A stretch of DNA of 42,251 nt from Flavobacteriales bacterium (GTDB lineage: Bacteria; Bacteroidota; Bacteroidia; Flavobacteriales_D; Crocinitomicaceae), in assembly GCA_947491305.1 (NCBI GenBank), contig CANLIL010000020.1:1-42251 (forward strand), written 5' to 3'. Shown here piece by piece: positions 16,820 to 24,853 of this stretch (position 1 is its first letter; the number at the start of each line of letters is the position of its first letter). The notes under the pieces were generated by a model, which was not told the DNA's origin, made no database searches, and saw only the letters and a list, made by a program, of their open reading frames with translations. A program made the position numbers and the translations under genes.

Positions 16820-17470
16820 ATGAAAAATACCTATTTATTTGTTTTACTTAGTTTAATAGTCGTTTCTTGTTCGAATGATGAAGAACCTGTTATTAAAAAG
16901 AAAGTTGACTTAACAGGTGAAATTATTTCAATAGAAACTTTGTTTGATACAGATGAATTTCACGATAAAGCACACAAAGAAATTCTTGAAGAATTGAAAA
17001 TTTGCTCATCATTTCAAAAAGATACTTCTAATTATTTAGAACCAGCTTGTTCACCTAGATTTTTTAAAGTTTTCCCAATAAATGATAAGATCAACGTGAA
17101 AAATGCTTTCTTGGTTCAAATAAAATCTAAAGTTGGAGGAATTAAATTAAGAAGATTTTTAGCTTTTGTTCGTGAACGTGGAGAATTAGTGAAATGCAAT
17201 GCTTTTGTAGCAAATTTAATCGCTAAAATCAAAACAAAAAATGGTTACGACGATTTGGTTTTACGTTTCAATGACAATGTAGATGGTGAAATTATTTTTT
17301 ATAATTGCTTATTTTCTTGGGATGGCTTTAAATATGTATTTAAAACAGTTGTTGCTATTGAAGGTTATGAAAATGGTGAATTGTGGCGCCAACGAATCAA
17401 GGCTGAATTAAAAGATTCAGTTTCAAATGAAATTTATAAGACGCTTCAGAAAAATCAAATGATTTTATGA
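16820..17470 (+). CDS. Lipoprotein of unknown function
   Basis: 216 residues. A lipoprotein signal peptide ends LIVVSCSND with the lipidated Cys at 17. The mature part is mixed alpha/beta, with paired Cys in LKICSSFQK and EPACSPRF and a basic stretch around KVGGIKLRRFLAFVRERGE. I do not recognise a family. It begins eight bases after the HMGL-like gene, and the next lipoprotein gene overlaps its stop, so all four rightward genes probably form one transcript. Confidence 0.6.
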   Translation: MKNTYLFVLLSLIVVSCSNDEEPVIKKKVDLTGEIISIETLFDTDEFHDKAHKEILEELKICSSFQKDTSNYLEPACSPRFFKVFPINDKINVKNAFLVQIKSKVGGIKLRRFLAFVRERGELVKCNAFVANLIAKIKTKNGYDDLVLRFNDNVDGEIIFYNCLFSWDGFKYVFKTVVAIEGYENGELWRQRIKAELKDSVSNEIYKTLQKNQMIL

Positions 17471-17880
17471 TTAAAATTGGAGTAGGGGTACTGTTAATTT
17501 TTTTCTTTGTCAATTGTTCAAATACAGTTCTTGAACCGGTTAATTTAACTGGTTTTTTTAATGATAATTCAAGTAAAATTTGGGTATTAAATCATCCTGA
17601 AAATGAAATTAACACAGTTAAATTACCTGAAAAATTAGCCTTAATTTTTTATAATTCTGGCAATGTTATTCTTCAAAAAATATCAGATCTAGGCAGCAAG
17701 CAACTCACAAGAGGAACTTTCTTTGTTAATTCAAAACAACAATTATTAGAAATCAACTTTATCAAAAATAAATGGAAGTTTAAACTGAAGTTCCTTAAGG
17801 AAAATACAGTTTTATTATCACCAATGAAAGGATCAACAATAATGAAAAAAATACTACTGAAACCTTTTCCTGAATATTAA
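17467..17880 (+). CDS. Small lipoprotein, possibly lipocalin-like
   Basis: 137 residues. The lipobox FFVNCSN puts the lipidated Cys at 17, the same position as in the preceding lipoprotein. The mature part starts NLTGFF and continues with short beta strands (KIWVLN, LALIFYNSGNVIL, QLLEINFIKNKWKFKLKFL), the pattern of the small lipocalin-like Bacteroidota lipoproteins. The fold is a guess and the function unknown. Its ATG overlaps the preceding stop. Its end overlaps the end of the opposing gene by four bases. Confidence 0.55.
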   Translation: MIKIGVGVLLIFFFVNCSNTVLEPVNLTGFFNDNSSKIWVLNHPENEINTVKLPEKLALIFYNSGNVILQKISDLGSKQLTRGTFFVNSKQQLLEINFIKNKWKFKLKFLKENTVLLSPMKGSTIMKKILLKPFPEY

Positions 17881-18680
17881 TTCTTTACAAATCGAACAGA
17901 AACAACACCTTTTGAAGTTGCAATAGAGATAAAATAAACGCCATTTTCTAAATCACGAATGTTTATTTTTTGATCAATTGTTGTAAGTATTTCTTGACCA
18001 TTTAATGAATAAATTGTTGCTGAAATATATGGATCAATAGTTGATATTTTGACATAATCGCTTGAAGGATTAGGGAATACATCTACAGTGTTTATCGAAC
18101 TTACTTCTATTAAATTAGCTGGATCTTCCTTCCAAATACGAATGTCATCCACGTAAAGCTTGTATCCGTCATTTGTCTTATTTACAAAAGCAACATAAAC
18201 AGAATCATTATTAAAACCTTTCAATGATAAATCTACTGTTCTTGTTGTCCAATCAACATATTCTGCACTTAATTTAGCAATCGTATCTTCAAACGCAGCA
18301 ATTGTAGGAGTTGTTCTAGAAACTAAAACCAAATAATCATCTGGAAATGAAGCGTCTTGGGAACGTGCATTCCATTCAATAAAGTTTCCAAATGAACCAA
18401 GTTTAACTTTAGGAGTAATCAACCATCTATTAGCTGTTCCAACTGGAGAGAAAAATGAGGTCGAAGCTGCAATTGAATCTGTTAAATTTGAAGGATCAAT
18501 TGTGCTAATCCATGCCGAAGTATATTCTGAAACTGTTGAAGCAGGAGTGAGTCCATCGTTATTAATTATTGAAAAATTCGAAGGAATTCCATTTTGAAAA
18601 TCAACGTTAAACAACGTGACTTGAGCGTTAATTTTTGAAATAGTTAAAACAACTGTTAAAAAGAAAATGTATTTTACCAT
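17877..18680 (-). CDS. Secreted protein with choice-of-anchor J domain and T9SS sorting tail
   Basis: 267 residues. Signal peptide 1-19 (ISKINAQ). Residues about 22-185 form a choice-of-anchor J (cleaved-adhesin-like) jelly roll: FNVDFQNGIPSNFSIIN, ANRWLITPKVKL, YKLYVDDIRIWKED. Residues about 195-267 form a T9SS type A sorting domain (INTVDVFPNPSSDYVKIS, ATIYSLNGQEI, LENGVYFISI). It should be moved across the outer membrane by the T9SS and end up on the surface or outside. The likely ligand is a glycan or protein but is not evident. Confidence 0.85.
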   Translation of the reverse strand: MVKYIFFLTVVLTISKINAQVTLFNVDFQNGIPSNFSIINNDGLTPASTVSEYTSAWISTIDPSNLTDSIAASTSFFSPVGTANRWLITPKVKLGSFGNFIEWNARSQDASFPDDYLVLVSRTTPTIAAFEDTIAKLSAEYVDWTTRTVDLSLKGFNNDSVYVAFVNKTNDGYKLYVDDIRIWKEDPANLIEVSSINTVDVFPNPSSDYVKISTIDPYISATIYSLNGQEILTTIDQKINIRDLENGVYFISIATSKGVVSVRFVKN

Positions 18681-18709
18681 GGAATCTTAAAATGATTAAT
18701 CAATAAGTA

Positions 18710-18717
18710 CAAATTTA
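18710..18717 (-). promoter_or_regulatory. -7-like box (TAAATTTG) for the anchor-J/T9SS gene
   Basis: This minus-strand match to TAnnTTTG is about 30 bases before the ATG, giving a leader of about 23 bases. No well-spaced TTG is seen. Confidence 0.4.
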
Positions 18718-18729
18718 ACGAAACAATTC

Positions 18730-19194
18730 TTAATCTGTAAGAGATATTAGGATTTCTTTAAATTCTTGGTAAAATTCATCAAATTCTATTAATCGATCTT
18801 TTAAAAATTCATAAATTTTTTCTTGATCATTTTCGTTGAAATAATTTACACCGGATAATTCCCAATAAATTTTAGAATATATTTTACCATCAACTGAATA
18901 AGATTTTTCATCCCAAATTGTTTCGTGCTGCATAGATGCTTCCATGACTTTTTTTAATTCAGTCATTTGCTCCCAGATAATTTCACGAATTGAATTGTCT
19001 TTTGGTTGAATTTCAAAACTTAGTCGCGCAACTTTAGAATCTGTATATAAACGTATGTATATATTTTTCACATCTGAAGGATACGAAACCCAATTCATTC
19101 GTTTACCATTTGAAGACTTATGTTTTTGCATGAATTTTTTAAATCCATTCCAAAATAGGGTATTCTTTATTTTTAATTCTTCTTTAGAAAGCAT
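18730..19194 (-). CDS. DUF4268 protein
   Basis: 154 residues, cytoplasmic. FWNGFKKFMQKHKSSNGKRM, NIYIRLYTDSKVARLSFEIQ and KIYWELSGVNYFNENDQEKI match the DUF4268 family, which in some proteins is fused to restriction or nuclease domains but here stands alone. The function is unknown. A -7-like box lies just upstream, and neighbouring genes on the same strand are separated from it by a promoter on one side and a terminator on the other, so it may be monocistronic. Confidence 0.75.
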   Translation of the reverse strand: MLSKEELKIKNTLFWNGFKKFMQKHKSSNGKRMNWVSYPSDVKNIYIRLYTDSKVARLSFEIQPKDNSIREIIWEQMTELKKVMEASMQHETIWDEKSYSVDGKIYSKIYWELSGVNYFNENDQEKIYEFLKDRLIEFDEFYQEFKEILISLTD

Positions 19195-19210
19195 TCAATA
19201 TATTTTACTG

Positions 19211-19218
19211 CAAATTTA
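19211..19218 (-). promoter_or_regulatory. -7-like box (TAAATTTG) for the DUF4268 gene
   Basis: The minus-strand match lies 17 bases before the ATG. The nearest TTG is only 14 bases upstream, short of the usual 17-23. Confidence 0.4.
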
Positions 19219-19284
19219 CAATTTATATATAACAATAAACTATTTAACATAATGTTAATTATAAGACAAAATTAAATAAAATAA

Positions 19285-19304
19285 AAGGGAGAATTAACTC
19301 CCTT
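19285..19304 (-). terminator. Intrinsic terminator after the cold-shock-domain gene
   Basis: A seven-pair perfect stem AAGGGAG/CTCCCTT with a six-base loop. On the minus strand it is followed by a T-rich run, and it lies 20 bases after the stop of the cold-shock-domain gene. Confidence 0.75.
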
Positions 19305-19323
19305 AAAAATTTAGTAAGTTAGA

Positions 19324-19770
19324 CTATGCTTTCTTAACACGAACTGCATTCATTCCTTTCATTCCACGTTCAACTTCAAACGTAACATTATCATTTTCTT
19401 TAACTGGATCAATTAAACCATTTATGTGAACAAAAACATTTTCTTGTGTCATTAAATCTTTAATAAATCCATATCCTTTTGAATCATTAAAATAAGTGAT
19501 TTTTCCTTGACGTCCAGTTACCTGAGGTTCGTCCTCACGTTTAGGGATTCCAATTTCTATATTACTTGCAATGATTTTTTTCTTTTTTAATGGATCTGGC
19601 GGTGTATCTGATAAATTTCCAAACTCATCTACATAGGCCATCATACTTTCTAAAGAGCCACCTTCAGATGTTGATTTGCGTTCTTCTTTTTTTACTAATT
19701 TATCTTGACGTTTTTTTAAACGTTTTTTTTCCTTTTCCTTTTTACTAAATGTTTCTTGTGATTTTCCCAT
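19324..19770 (-). CDS. Cold-shock-domain protein with a basic N-terminal extension
   Basis: 148 residues. The C-terminal cold-shock domain (about 82-148) carries RNP1 (KGYGFI) and RNP2 (VFVHI), which bind single-stranded nucleic acid, and ends VERGMKGMNAVRVKKA. A classical Csp is about 66-70 residues. Here it is preceded by a very basic segment (about 5-35, alternating Lys/Arg/Glu) and a linker with DPLKKKKIIASNIEIG. The tail may raise RNA affinity or tie it to ribosomes. The gap upstream could encode a leader of about 160 bases, a feature of many cold-shock mRNAs. Confidence 0.9.
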   Translation of the reverse strand: MGKSQETFSKKEKEKKRLKKRQDKLVKKEERKSTSEGGSLESMMAYVDEFGNLSDTPPDPLKKKKIIASNIEIGIPKREDEPQVTGRQGKITYFNDSKGYGFIKDLMTQENVFVHINGLIDPVKENDNVTFEVERGMKGMNAVRVKKA

Positions 19771-19943
19771 TCGTTAACCGTGATAATATTATGTTAAATA
19801 GCCTTGCCTTATTAAAAAGGAAATCACAAAAAGACGAAATGAAAATTGATGAACGAAATGCTGCTATTTCTACTACCGATATATCTCTCGAGTTGTCATG
19901 ATGACTAAATCAAATTGATTTTCAATTCAATGATGCAAATATA
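19771..19943 (-). promoter_or_regulatory. Promoter and long 5' leader of the cold-shock-domain gene
   Basis: A minus-strand -7-like box TATATTTG lies at 19943-19936 and predicts a start near 19929, giving an untranslated leader of about 160 bases. The leader contains a short perfect hairpin, GTCAT-G-ATGAC. No small open frame or terminator was noticed in it. A temperature-sensitive fold is possible but not shown. Confidence 0.4.
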
Positions 19944-19978
19944 AGAAAAATATTGATGATATGGGTTAAGAGTTCTTA

Positions 19979-20173
19979 TTACTCAATTATTTCTTTTACC
20001 CTACCTACTCTGCCATCAGTAAGTTTCACTTTGATCCCATGATGATGATCGGGTGAATTAGTAAGTATTTGTTGAATAATCCCATCTGTTAAATTACCGG
20101 AAGATTGATCTTTTTTTAAAACAATGGACACTTCCATTCCTACTTTCAACAAATTTCTTTTTGTAATTGACAT
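19979..20173 (-). CDS. YwbE family protein (DUF2196)
   Basis: 64 residues, the standard YwbE length. KVGMEVSIVLKKDQSSGNLT, DGIIQQILTNSPDHHHGIKV and GRVGRVKEI are the family hallmarks. The fold is thought to be a small beta barrel that may bind nucleic acid; the function is unknown. The ATG overlaps the aminotransferase stop by one base (TAATG), so it is the last gene of the rhomboid-aminotransferase-YwbE operon. Confidence 0.9.
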   Translation of the reverse strand: MSITKRNLLKVGMEVSIVLKKDQSSGNLTDGIIQQILTNSPDHHHGIKVKLTDGRVGRVKEIIE

Positions 20174-21033
20174 TATAGTTCTAAAGAAAGTTGATTATCC
20201 CAATAATCATTCAATAATGCTACAAGTTTTCGTGAAACATTATTAAAATAACGCTTTGTTCTATAGCCACTTACCCAATTCACGCCTCTAATAGCATTTG
20301 TAATAAAAATTTCATCCGCTGCTAAAAGATTTTGAGGAACAATTGATGATTCATATACTTTAATCCCATTAGCTAACGCTAAATTAATTATTTGCATACG
20401 CATGGTTCCTGCTAAACATCCCTCATCTAATCCGGGTGTATACAAAACACCATTACTAACAATAAAAATATTGCAACTTGAAGTTTCAATAATACCACCT
20501 TTATCGTTGGAAATCAGCATATCATCTAATTTTTTTTCACTAGCTTGAATTGCTGCTAAAACGTAAACTAATCCACTTTTTGTTTTGAAATTTGAAATTG
20601 GATTTATGTGTTTTTTAATATCCATGAATTGATCCACTTCAATACCTTTGCTATTTAATTCAAAATTATTACACTCATAAGGATAGATATCTATGAAATA
20701 ATTTACTTCATTCGAATCTGGTTTGTAAGCTCCACCTGGAACACGGTCGAGAGAGATTCTGCACCTACCCCCCTCATTTATGCCCGAAAGTTGAATTAAT
20801 TCATTGATTTTTTCAGAAAAGTATTCAACAGTTAAAAACGATGCTGTTCTCATTTTTACTGCCCTTGCACCTGCTAATAATCGATGAATATGATTTTCTA
20901 CATTTATCGCTTTACCGTTAAAAATTCGTATACTTTCAAAAACACCATCGCCATACAAATAAGACCTATTAGTTGCATCGATTGCAGCACCTTCATTCAC
21001 TAAAACCGAACCGTTATTATTTAAGTAAAGCAT
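20173..21033 (-). CDS. Class IV aminotransferase (aminodeoxychorismate lyase/BCAT fold)
   Basis: 286 residues from the ATG. A GTG nine bases upstream overlaps the rhomboid stop and is an alternative start. Fold-type IV PLP enzymes include branched-chain aminotransferases and PabC, which releases p-aminobenzoate for folate. Motifs are YGDGVFESIRIFNG (27-40), the PLP lysine at about 150 in ISNFKTKSGL, and ETSSCNIFIV for phosphate binding, then CLAGTMR. Single-domain length and the DGVFES motif fit a PabC-like or D-amino-acid aminotransferase-like enzyme; the substrate is unresolved. Confidence 0.82.
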   Translation of the reverse strand: MLYLNNNGSVLVNEGAAIDATNRSYLYGDGVFESIRIFNGKAINVENHIHRLLAGARAVKMRTASFLTVEYFSEKINELIQLSGINEGGRCRISLDRVPGGAYKPDSNEVNYFIDIYPYECNNFELNSKGIEVDQFMDIKKHINPISNFKTKSGLVYVLAAIQASEKKLDDMLISNDKGGIIETSSCNIFIVSNGVLYTPGLDEGCLAGTMRMQIINLALANGIKVYESSIVPQNLLAADEIFITNAIRGVNWVSGYRTKRYFNNVSRKLVALLNDYWDNQLSLEL

Positions 21034-21038
21034 ATTAA

Positions 21039-21656
21039 TCACTTGAAAATTAAATAGAAGAATTCTTTTCCTTTGTCAAAATTAATCAATAAAATGAAAA
21101 TAACACCAAAAATTGCTCCTCCAATATGTGCATCGTGAGCAATTACTGAATTCCCTTTCTTATCAGCTAAATATTCAATAAATAAATAGATTGGTCCAAA
21201 TATATACGCAGGAATTGGTATTGGGATAAAAAGAATACCTAATTGCATGGTTGGATTCCATAATATTGCGGCAAATACTATTGCAGAGACAGCACCTGAA
21301 GCACCTAAGGATTTATAATTTCTATTTTCATGATGCCTGTAATACGGAATAAAAGTCGCGAAAATTCCTCCTAAAAAATAAAGTATTAAGAAAAAAGATT
21401 CCCCTTCATAAAATCCATAATATTGAATAAAAGAATTTTCTAAAAATGATCCTAGAAAATACAATGAAAACATATTAAAAGCTAAATGTGTTAAATCAGC
21501 ATGAATTAATACATGTGATATTATTCTAAGGTGTTCATTGTTGTGTTTAATTCTAAAAGGGACAAACAATAGTCGTTCTTTTAAATTATTGTTATTGAAC
21601 CCATTAAGAGAAACAATAATTGTCACGCCCATTAAAATTGTTAAAACACTTATCAT
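21039..21656 (-). CDS. Rhomboid-family intramembrane serine protease
   Basis: 205 residues with about six membrane segments. The catalytic dyad is Ser120 in GASGA and His177 in AHIGGAIFG. The oxyanion-hole region HLAFNMF (His57, Asn61) is intact, so the enzyme is predicted to be active. Rhomboids cut transmembrane helices near their tops. The next gene starts within its stop codon. Nothing in the neighbourhood points to a substrate. Confidence 0.92.
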   Translation of the reverse strand: MISVLTILMGVTIIVSLNGFNNNNLKERLLFVPFRIKHNNEHLRIISHVLIHADLTHLAFNMFSLYFLGSFLENSFIQYYGFYEGESFFLILYFLGGIFATFIPYYRHHENRNYKSLGASGAVSAIVFAAILWNPTMQLGILFIPIPIPAYIFGPIYLFIEYLADKKGNSVIAHDAHIGGAIFGVIFILLINFDKGKEFFYLIFK

Positions 21657-21790
21657 TTATATTTTTTTAATCAAACGAATTTAAGAAAATCAACCGAATT
21701 AAATGTTTTGTAGAATGAATTTTACAACAAAACTGATGCATTCATAATATCTATAATATATTATGTAATTTTACAGAAAAATTTAAAACT

Positions 21791-22441
21791 ATGAAAACAA
21801 TCATCTCCCCTTCTATGTTATCGTGTGATTTTGCAAATATTCAACGCGATGTTGAAATGATCAATGCATCTTCAGCTGATTGGTTCCACATAGATGTAAT
21901 GGATGGTGTTTTTGTTCCTAATATTTCATTTGGTTTTCCAGTTATAAGTGCTATGAAAAAGCATGCTAAAAAACCAATGGATGTTCACATAATGATTGAA
22001 AATCCAGATGCTTATATTCAAGATTTTAAAGCTGCTGGTGCAGATATTTTGACTGTTCATTATGAAGCGTGTCGTCATTTACACCGAACTATTCAAGCCA
22101 TCAAAGCAGCAGGAATGAAAGCTGGAGTCGCTTTAAATCCTCACACACCTGTTTCTTTATTAAGTGATGTTATTGCTGACTTAGACTTAGTTTTGATAAT
22201 GTCAGTTAACCCTGGTTTTGGCGGTCAAAAATTCATTGATCATGCTGTTGAAAAAGTGAAACAAACGCGTTTATTAATAGCAGCTTCAAATTCTTCGGCT
22301 TTGATTGAAGTTGATGGTGGTGTGAATTTAGAAACTGGAAAACGTTTAGTTGATGCAGGAGCAAATGCATTAGTAGCAGGTAGTTTTGTTTTTAATGCTG
22401 AAAATCCAACTCAAACAATTCAAGATTTAAAAAATCTATAA
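21791..22441 (+). CDS. rpe: Ribulose-phosphate 3-epimerase
   Basis: 216 residues, a TIM barrel that interconverts ribulose-5-phosphate and xylulose-5-phosphate in the pentose phosphate pathway. Motifs are ISPSMLSCDFANIQRDVEMI, the metal-binding FHIDVMDGVFVPNISFG (His and Asp), PMDVHIMIENPD, VHYEA, VLIMSVNPGFGGQKF and VDGGVN near residue 180. All catalytic residues are present. The gap to the divergent rhomboid gene is 134 bases, with no clear promoter box. The DinB-like gene follows after one base. Confidence 0.97.
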   Translation: MKTIISPSMLSCDFANIQRDVEMINASSADWFHIDVMDGVFVPNISFGFPVISAMKKHAKKPMDVHIMIENPDAYIQDFKAAGADILTVHYEACRHLHRTIQAIKAAGMKAGVALNPHTPVSLLSDVIADLDLVLIMSVNPGFGGQKFIDHAVEKVKQTRLLIAASNSSALIEVDGGVNLETGKRLVDAGANALVAGSFVFNAENPTQTIQDLKNL

Positions 22442-22442
22442 G

Positions 22443-22883
22443 ATGAAATCATTTTTTTTAGAGAAATTCGAATACGACTTTTATGCCTCTAAAAATTTAA
22501 TTGATTGCATTGAAGGACAAGAGGATTTAGTTTCTTCATTTGTGCTTACATCTTTTTCACACGTTATAAATGCACATCATATTTGGTTGTCACGTCTAAA
22601 AGGTTCAATTGCTGAATCACATTTTTGGGATGAATTGCCCTTGCACTATTTTCAAAAATTACACGAAGCAAATTACACCGTAACAATAGACTTTATTGAG
22701 AAAATTGAACTTGAAAACAAGGTAAATTACCATTCATCTGAAGGGGTTGAATTTACTAAGTCAATTAATGATGTTTTATACCATATTTTAAACCATTCAA
22801 ACTACCATCGTGCACAAATAATTATGGACCTAAAAAACAATAATTTAGCTGTGCCTTCGTTTAATTTTATTACTTTTAAATAA
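22443..22883 (+). CDS. DinB/YfiT-like four-helix-bundle protein
   Basis: 146 residues predicted to form a four-helix bundle. His-rich helices HVINAHHIWLSRL (about residues 36-48) and YHILNHSNYHRAQI (about 112-125) provide the three-histidine metal site of the DinB superfamily. These proteins are metal-dependent and often act as thiol transferases or are damage-induced; the substrate here is unknown. It is coupled tightly to rpe and precedes the secreted unknown by eight bases, so the three genes are likely one operon. Confidence 0.8.
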   Translation: MKSFFLEKFEYDFYASKNLIDCIEGQEDLVSSFVLTSFSHVINAHHIWLSRLKGSIAESHFWDELPLHYFQKLHEANYTVTIDFIEKIELENKVNYHSSEGVEFTKSINDVLYHILNHSNYHRAQIIMDLKNNNLAVPSFNFITFK

Positions 22884-22891
22884 AAATCCAA

Positions 22892-23947
22892 ATGAAATTG
22901 TTTTTGATATTTTCTTTCCTGTCATTTGCTGTCATTGGTCAAGAGATGGATCAATTACAACGGATTGAAAGTTCCTTATCAATAACATTGGATAGTTTAA
23001 GAAACGCTTCTTCAGATTCATTGAAGATCGAATTGAATAAGCGGTTAAAATATCAAGTGAAAGAATGTCTTAATGATAAAGCTGCCTTCTCCTATCCTTT
23101 TAACAAGTTAAAATCAATTGGTTTTGTCGATAGTCCCGATAAATTAGTTCGCATTGTTAATTGGAACATTGAATTAAGTGATCAAACTCAAAAATACGTC
23201 TGTTTTATTCTTAAGAATTCTACCAAAAACGATCAAATCGATGTTACAGAATTGATTGATTCAGATCAAAATTGTGTTGCTCGACCAGATGGAATCATTG
23301 AGCCCCAAAATTGGTACGGTGCGCTGTATTACAAAATAATTCCGATCCAAAAAGGAACAAAAACTGTTTACACGCTTTTAGGTTGGGATGGAAACAACTC
23401 AATAAGTAATATTAAAATAATTGAAAGTTTATTTTTTACAGGTAAGACGCCAAAATTAGGCAGCCCAATTTTCAAAACACCTGAAGGAATGTTAAAAAGA
23501 ATTATTTTTGAGCATACAAAAAAATCAACCATGTCGTTGCGTTATGAGGCTGAAAATAAGCGAATAATTTTTGATCATTTATCTCCTGAAGTCCCAAGTT
23601 TAAAAGGGTATTATTCTTTTTACGCACCCGATTTATCCTATGATGCTTTTTTATTAGATGGCAATAGGTGGTTGTTAAAAGAAGATGTAATTGGCCTTAA
23701 TAAAGCATCGGATTCAAAAAGCACTATTTATGTGATGAATCAGAAATCTGGTAAAGTTGAAAAAAGAACTGTGAAAACAAAATGGATAAATCCTTCCAAT
23801 GAAGCCCCACAAAAAGCAACAATTGAAGATGGCGCAAACAATTCCAAAAAAGAACAAGTCTCTCCAGTTTTAAAATCCAAAGACAAACGTGACCCAACGG
23901 ATATGAAAGCGACACTTGGAAAACGAAAAAGAAGAAATAATCACTGA
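22892..23947 (+). CDS. Secreted protein of unknown function
   Basis: 351 residues. A signal peptide ends AVIGQEM (about residue 18). The body (about 20-275) has a coiled segment (LQRIESSLSITLDSLRNA), the strand-rich part YKIIPIQKGTKTVYTLLGWDG and FYAPDLSYDAFLLDGNRW, and the whole looks like a compact globular domain. The last about 60 residues are charged and low in complexity, ending KATLGKRKRRNNH, a basic tail that may contact envelope polymers. I recall no named family; similar proteins in Bacteroidota are hypothetical. Confidence 0.6.
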   Translation: MKLFLIFSFLSFAVIGQEMDQLQRIESSLSITLDSLRNASSDSLKIELNKRLKYQVKECLNDKAAFSYPFNKLKSIGFVDSPDKLVRIVNWNIELSDQTQKYVCFILKNSTKNDQIDVTELIDSDQNCVARPDGIIEPQNWYGALYYKIIPIQKGTKTVYTLLGWDGNNSISNIKIIESLFFTGKTPKLGSPIFKTPEGMLKRIIFEHTKKSTMSLRYEAENKRIIFDHLSPEVPSLKGYYSFYAPDLSYDAFLLDGNRWLLKEDVIGLNKASDSKSTIYVMNQKSGKVEKRTVKTKWINPSNEAPQKATIEDGANNSKKEQVSPVLKSKDKRDPTDMKATLGKRKRRNNH

Positions 23948-24043
23948 AAAGGTTAAAACGTTCATTAAATCACTATAAATATTCATTTAGGTCGAATTAA
24001 TTTTCAAATTTCAATAAATAAGATTATTTTCAAAAAAAAATAT

Positions 24044-24850
24044 ATGAGTAAGAATTTATATATTGTAATGCATGATTTCTCTCCAGTCGGAGATGTAGCA
24101 TTAAATTATGCTTTGCATTTAGGTCGTCATATTCATACTGAGATACAAGTTCTTCATTTGGTTTCATCGAAAGAAGAATTAGTAAAAGCTCAATTGAAAA
24201 TGAATAGTTTAATTGATTCAATTTCATGTCCTGAAGGCATTGAATTATCCAAATTGGTAAAAGTTGGAAGTATTTTTGAAGATGTTGGCAAAATAGCAAA
24301 ACAAGAAGGTGCTCAATTGATTTTAATGGGGACGCATGGCGCAAAAGGCATGCAAAAGTTACTTGGGAGTAATGCTATGAAAGTGGTTACTAGTTCCGAA
24401 ATACCATTTTTAGTGGTTCAAAAAGACACACAGCTAAATGAAATCAATAATATATTAGTACCAATTGATTTAACAAAAGAAAGCTTGCAAATCGTTAATA
24501 TTGCTGGAGATATGGCTACTATTTGCGGAGCAGTTGTGCATGTTATTGGCGAAAAGCACAATGATGAATTATTGAGTCAACAAATGAAAAACAGAATTCT
24601 AATTGTTAAAAATCAATATTTGGAGCGTAAAATACCTTGTACAGTTGAATTATTAAAAGATAGCGGTTCTTATCAGAAGAAAATAATGAAATACGCAAAT
24701 GAAAAAAATATTGATTTAATAAGTATTGCTTACCATTCTGAAAGTTTGTTGCCGCAATTTGATACCTTTGCACAATCATTGATAACCAATGAACAACAAT
24801 TACCGTGTATGGTGTTAAATTCTAAATTAGCATCTGCACTTTATTTTTAG
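24044..24850 (+). CDS. Tandem universal stress protein (UspA family)
   Basis: 268 residues with two Usp domains. The first (about 1-126) has the ATP-binding signature GTHGAKGMQKLLGS (96-109; G-2X-G and the Gly-Ser end) and VPFLVV-type final strand (PFLVVQ). The second (about 134-268; NNILVPIDLTKESLQIV) lacks that signature and is probably a degenerate partner, a common state in tandem Usps. Such proteins respond to starvation and stress and bind ATP or other nucleotides. The CvfB-like gene begins three bases after the stop. Confidence 0.9.
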   Translation: MSKNLYIVMHDFSPVGDVALNYALHLGRHIHTEIQVLHLVSSKEELVKAQLKMNSLIDSISCPEGIELSKLVKVGSIFEDVGKIAKQEGAQLILMGTHGAKGMQKLLGSNAMKVVTSSEIPFLVVQKDTQLNEINNILVPIDLTKESLQIVNIAGDMATICGAVVHVIGEKHNDELLSQQMKNRILIVKNQYLERKIPCTVELLKDSGSYQKKIMKYANEKNIDLISIAYHSESLLPQFDTFAQSLITNEQQLPCMVLNSKLASALYF

Positions 24851-24853
24851 CAG

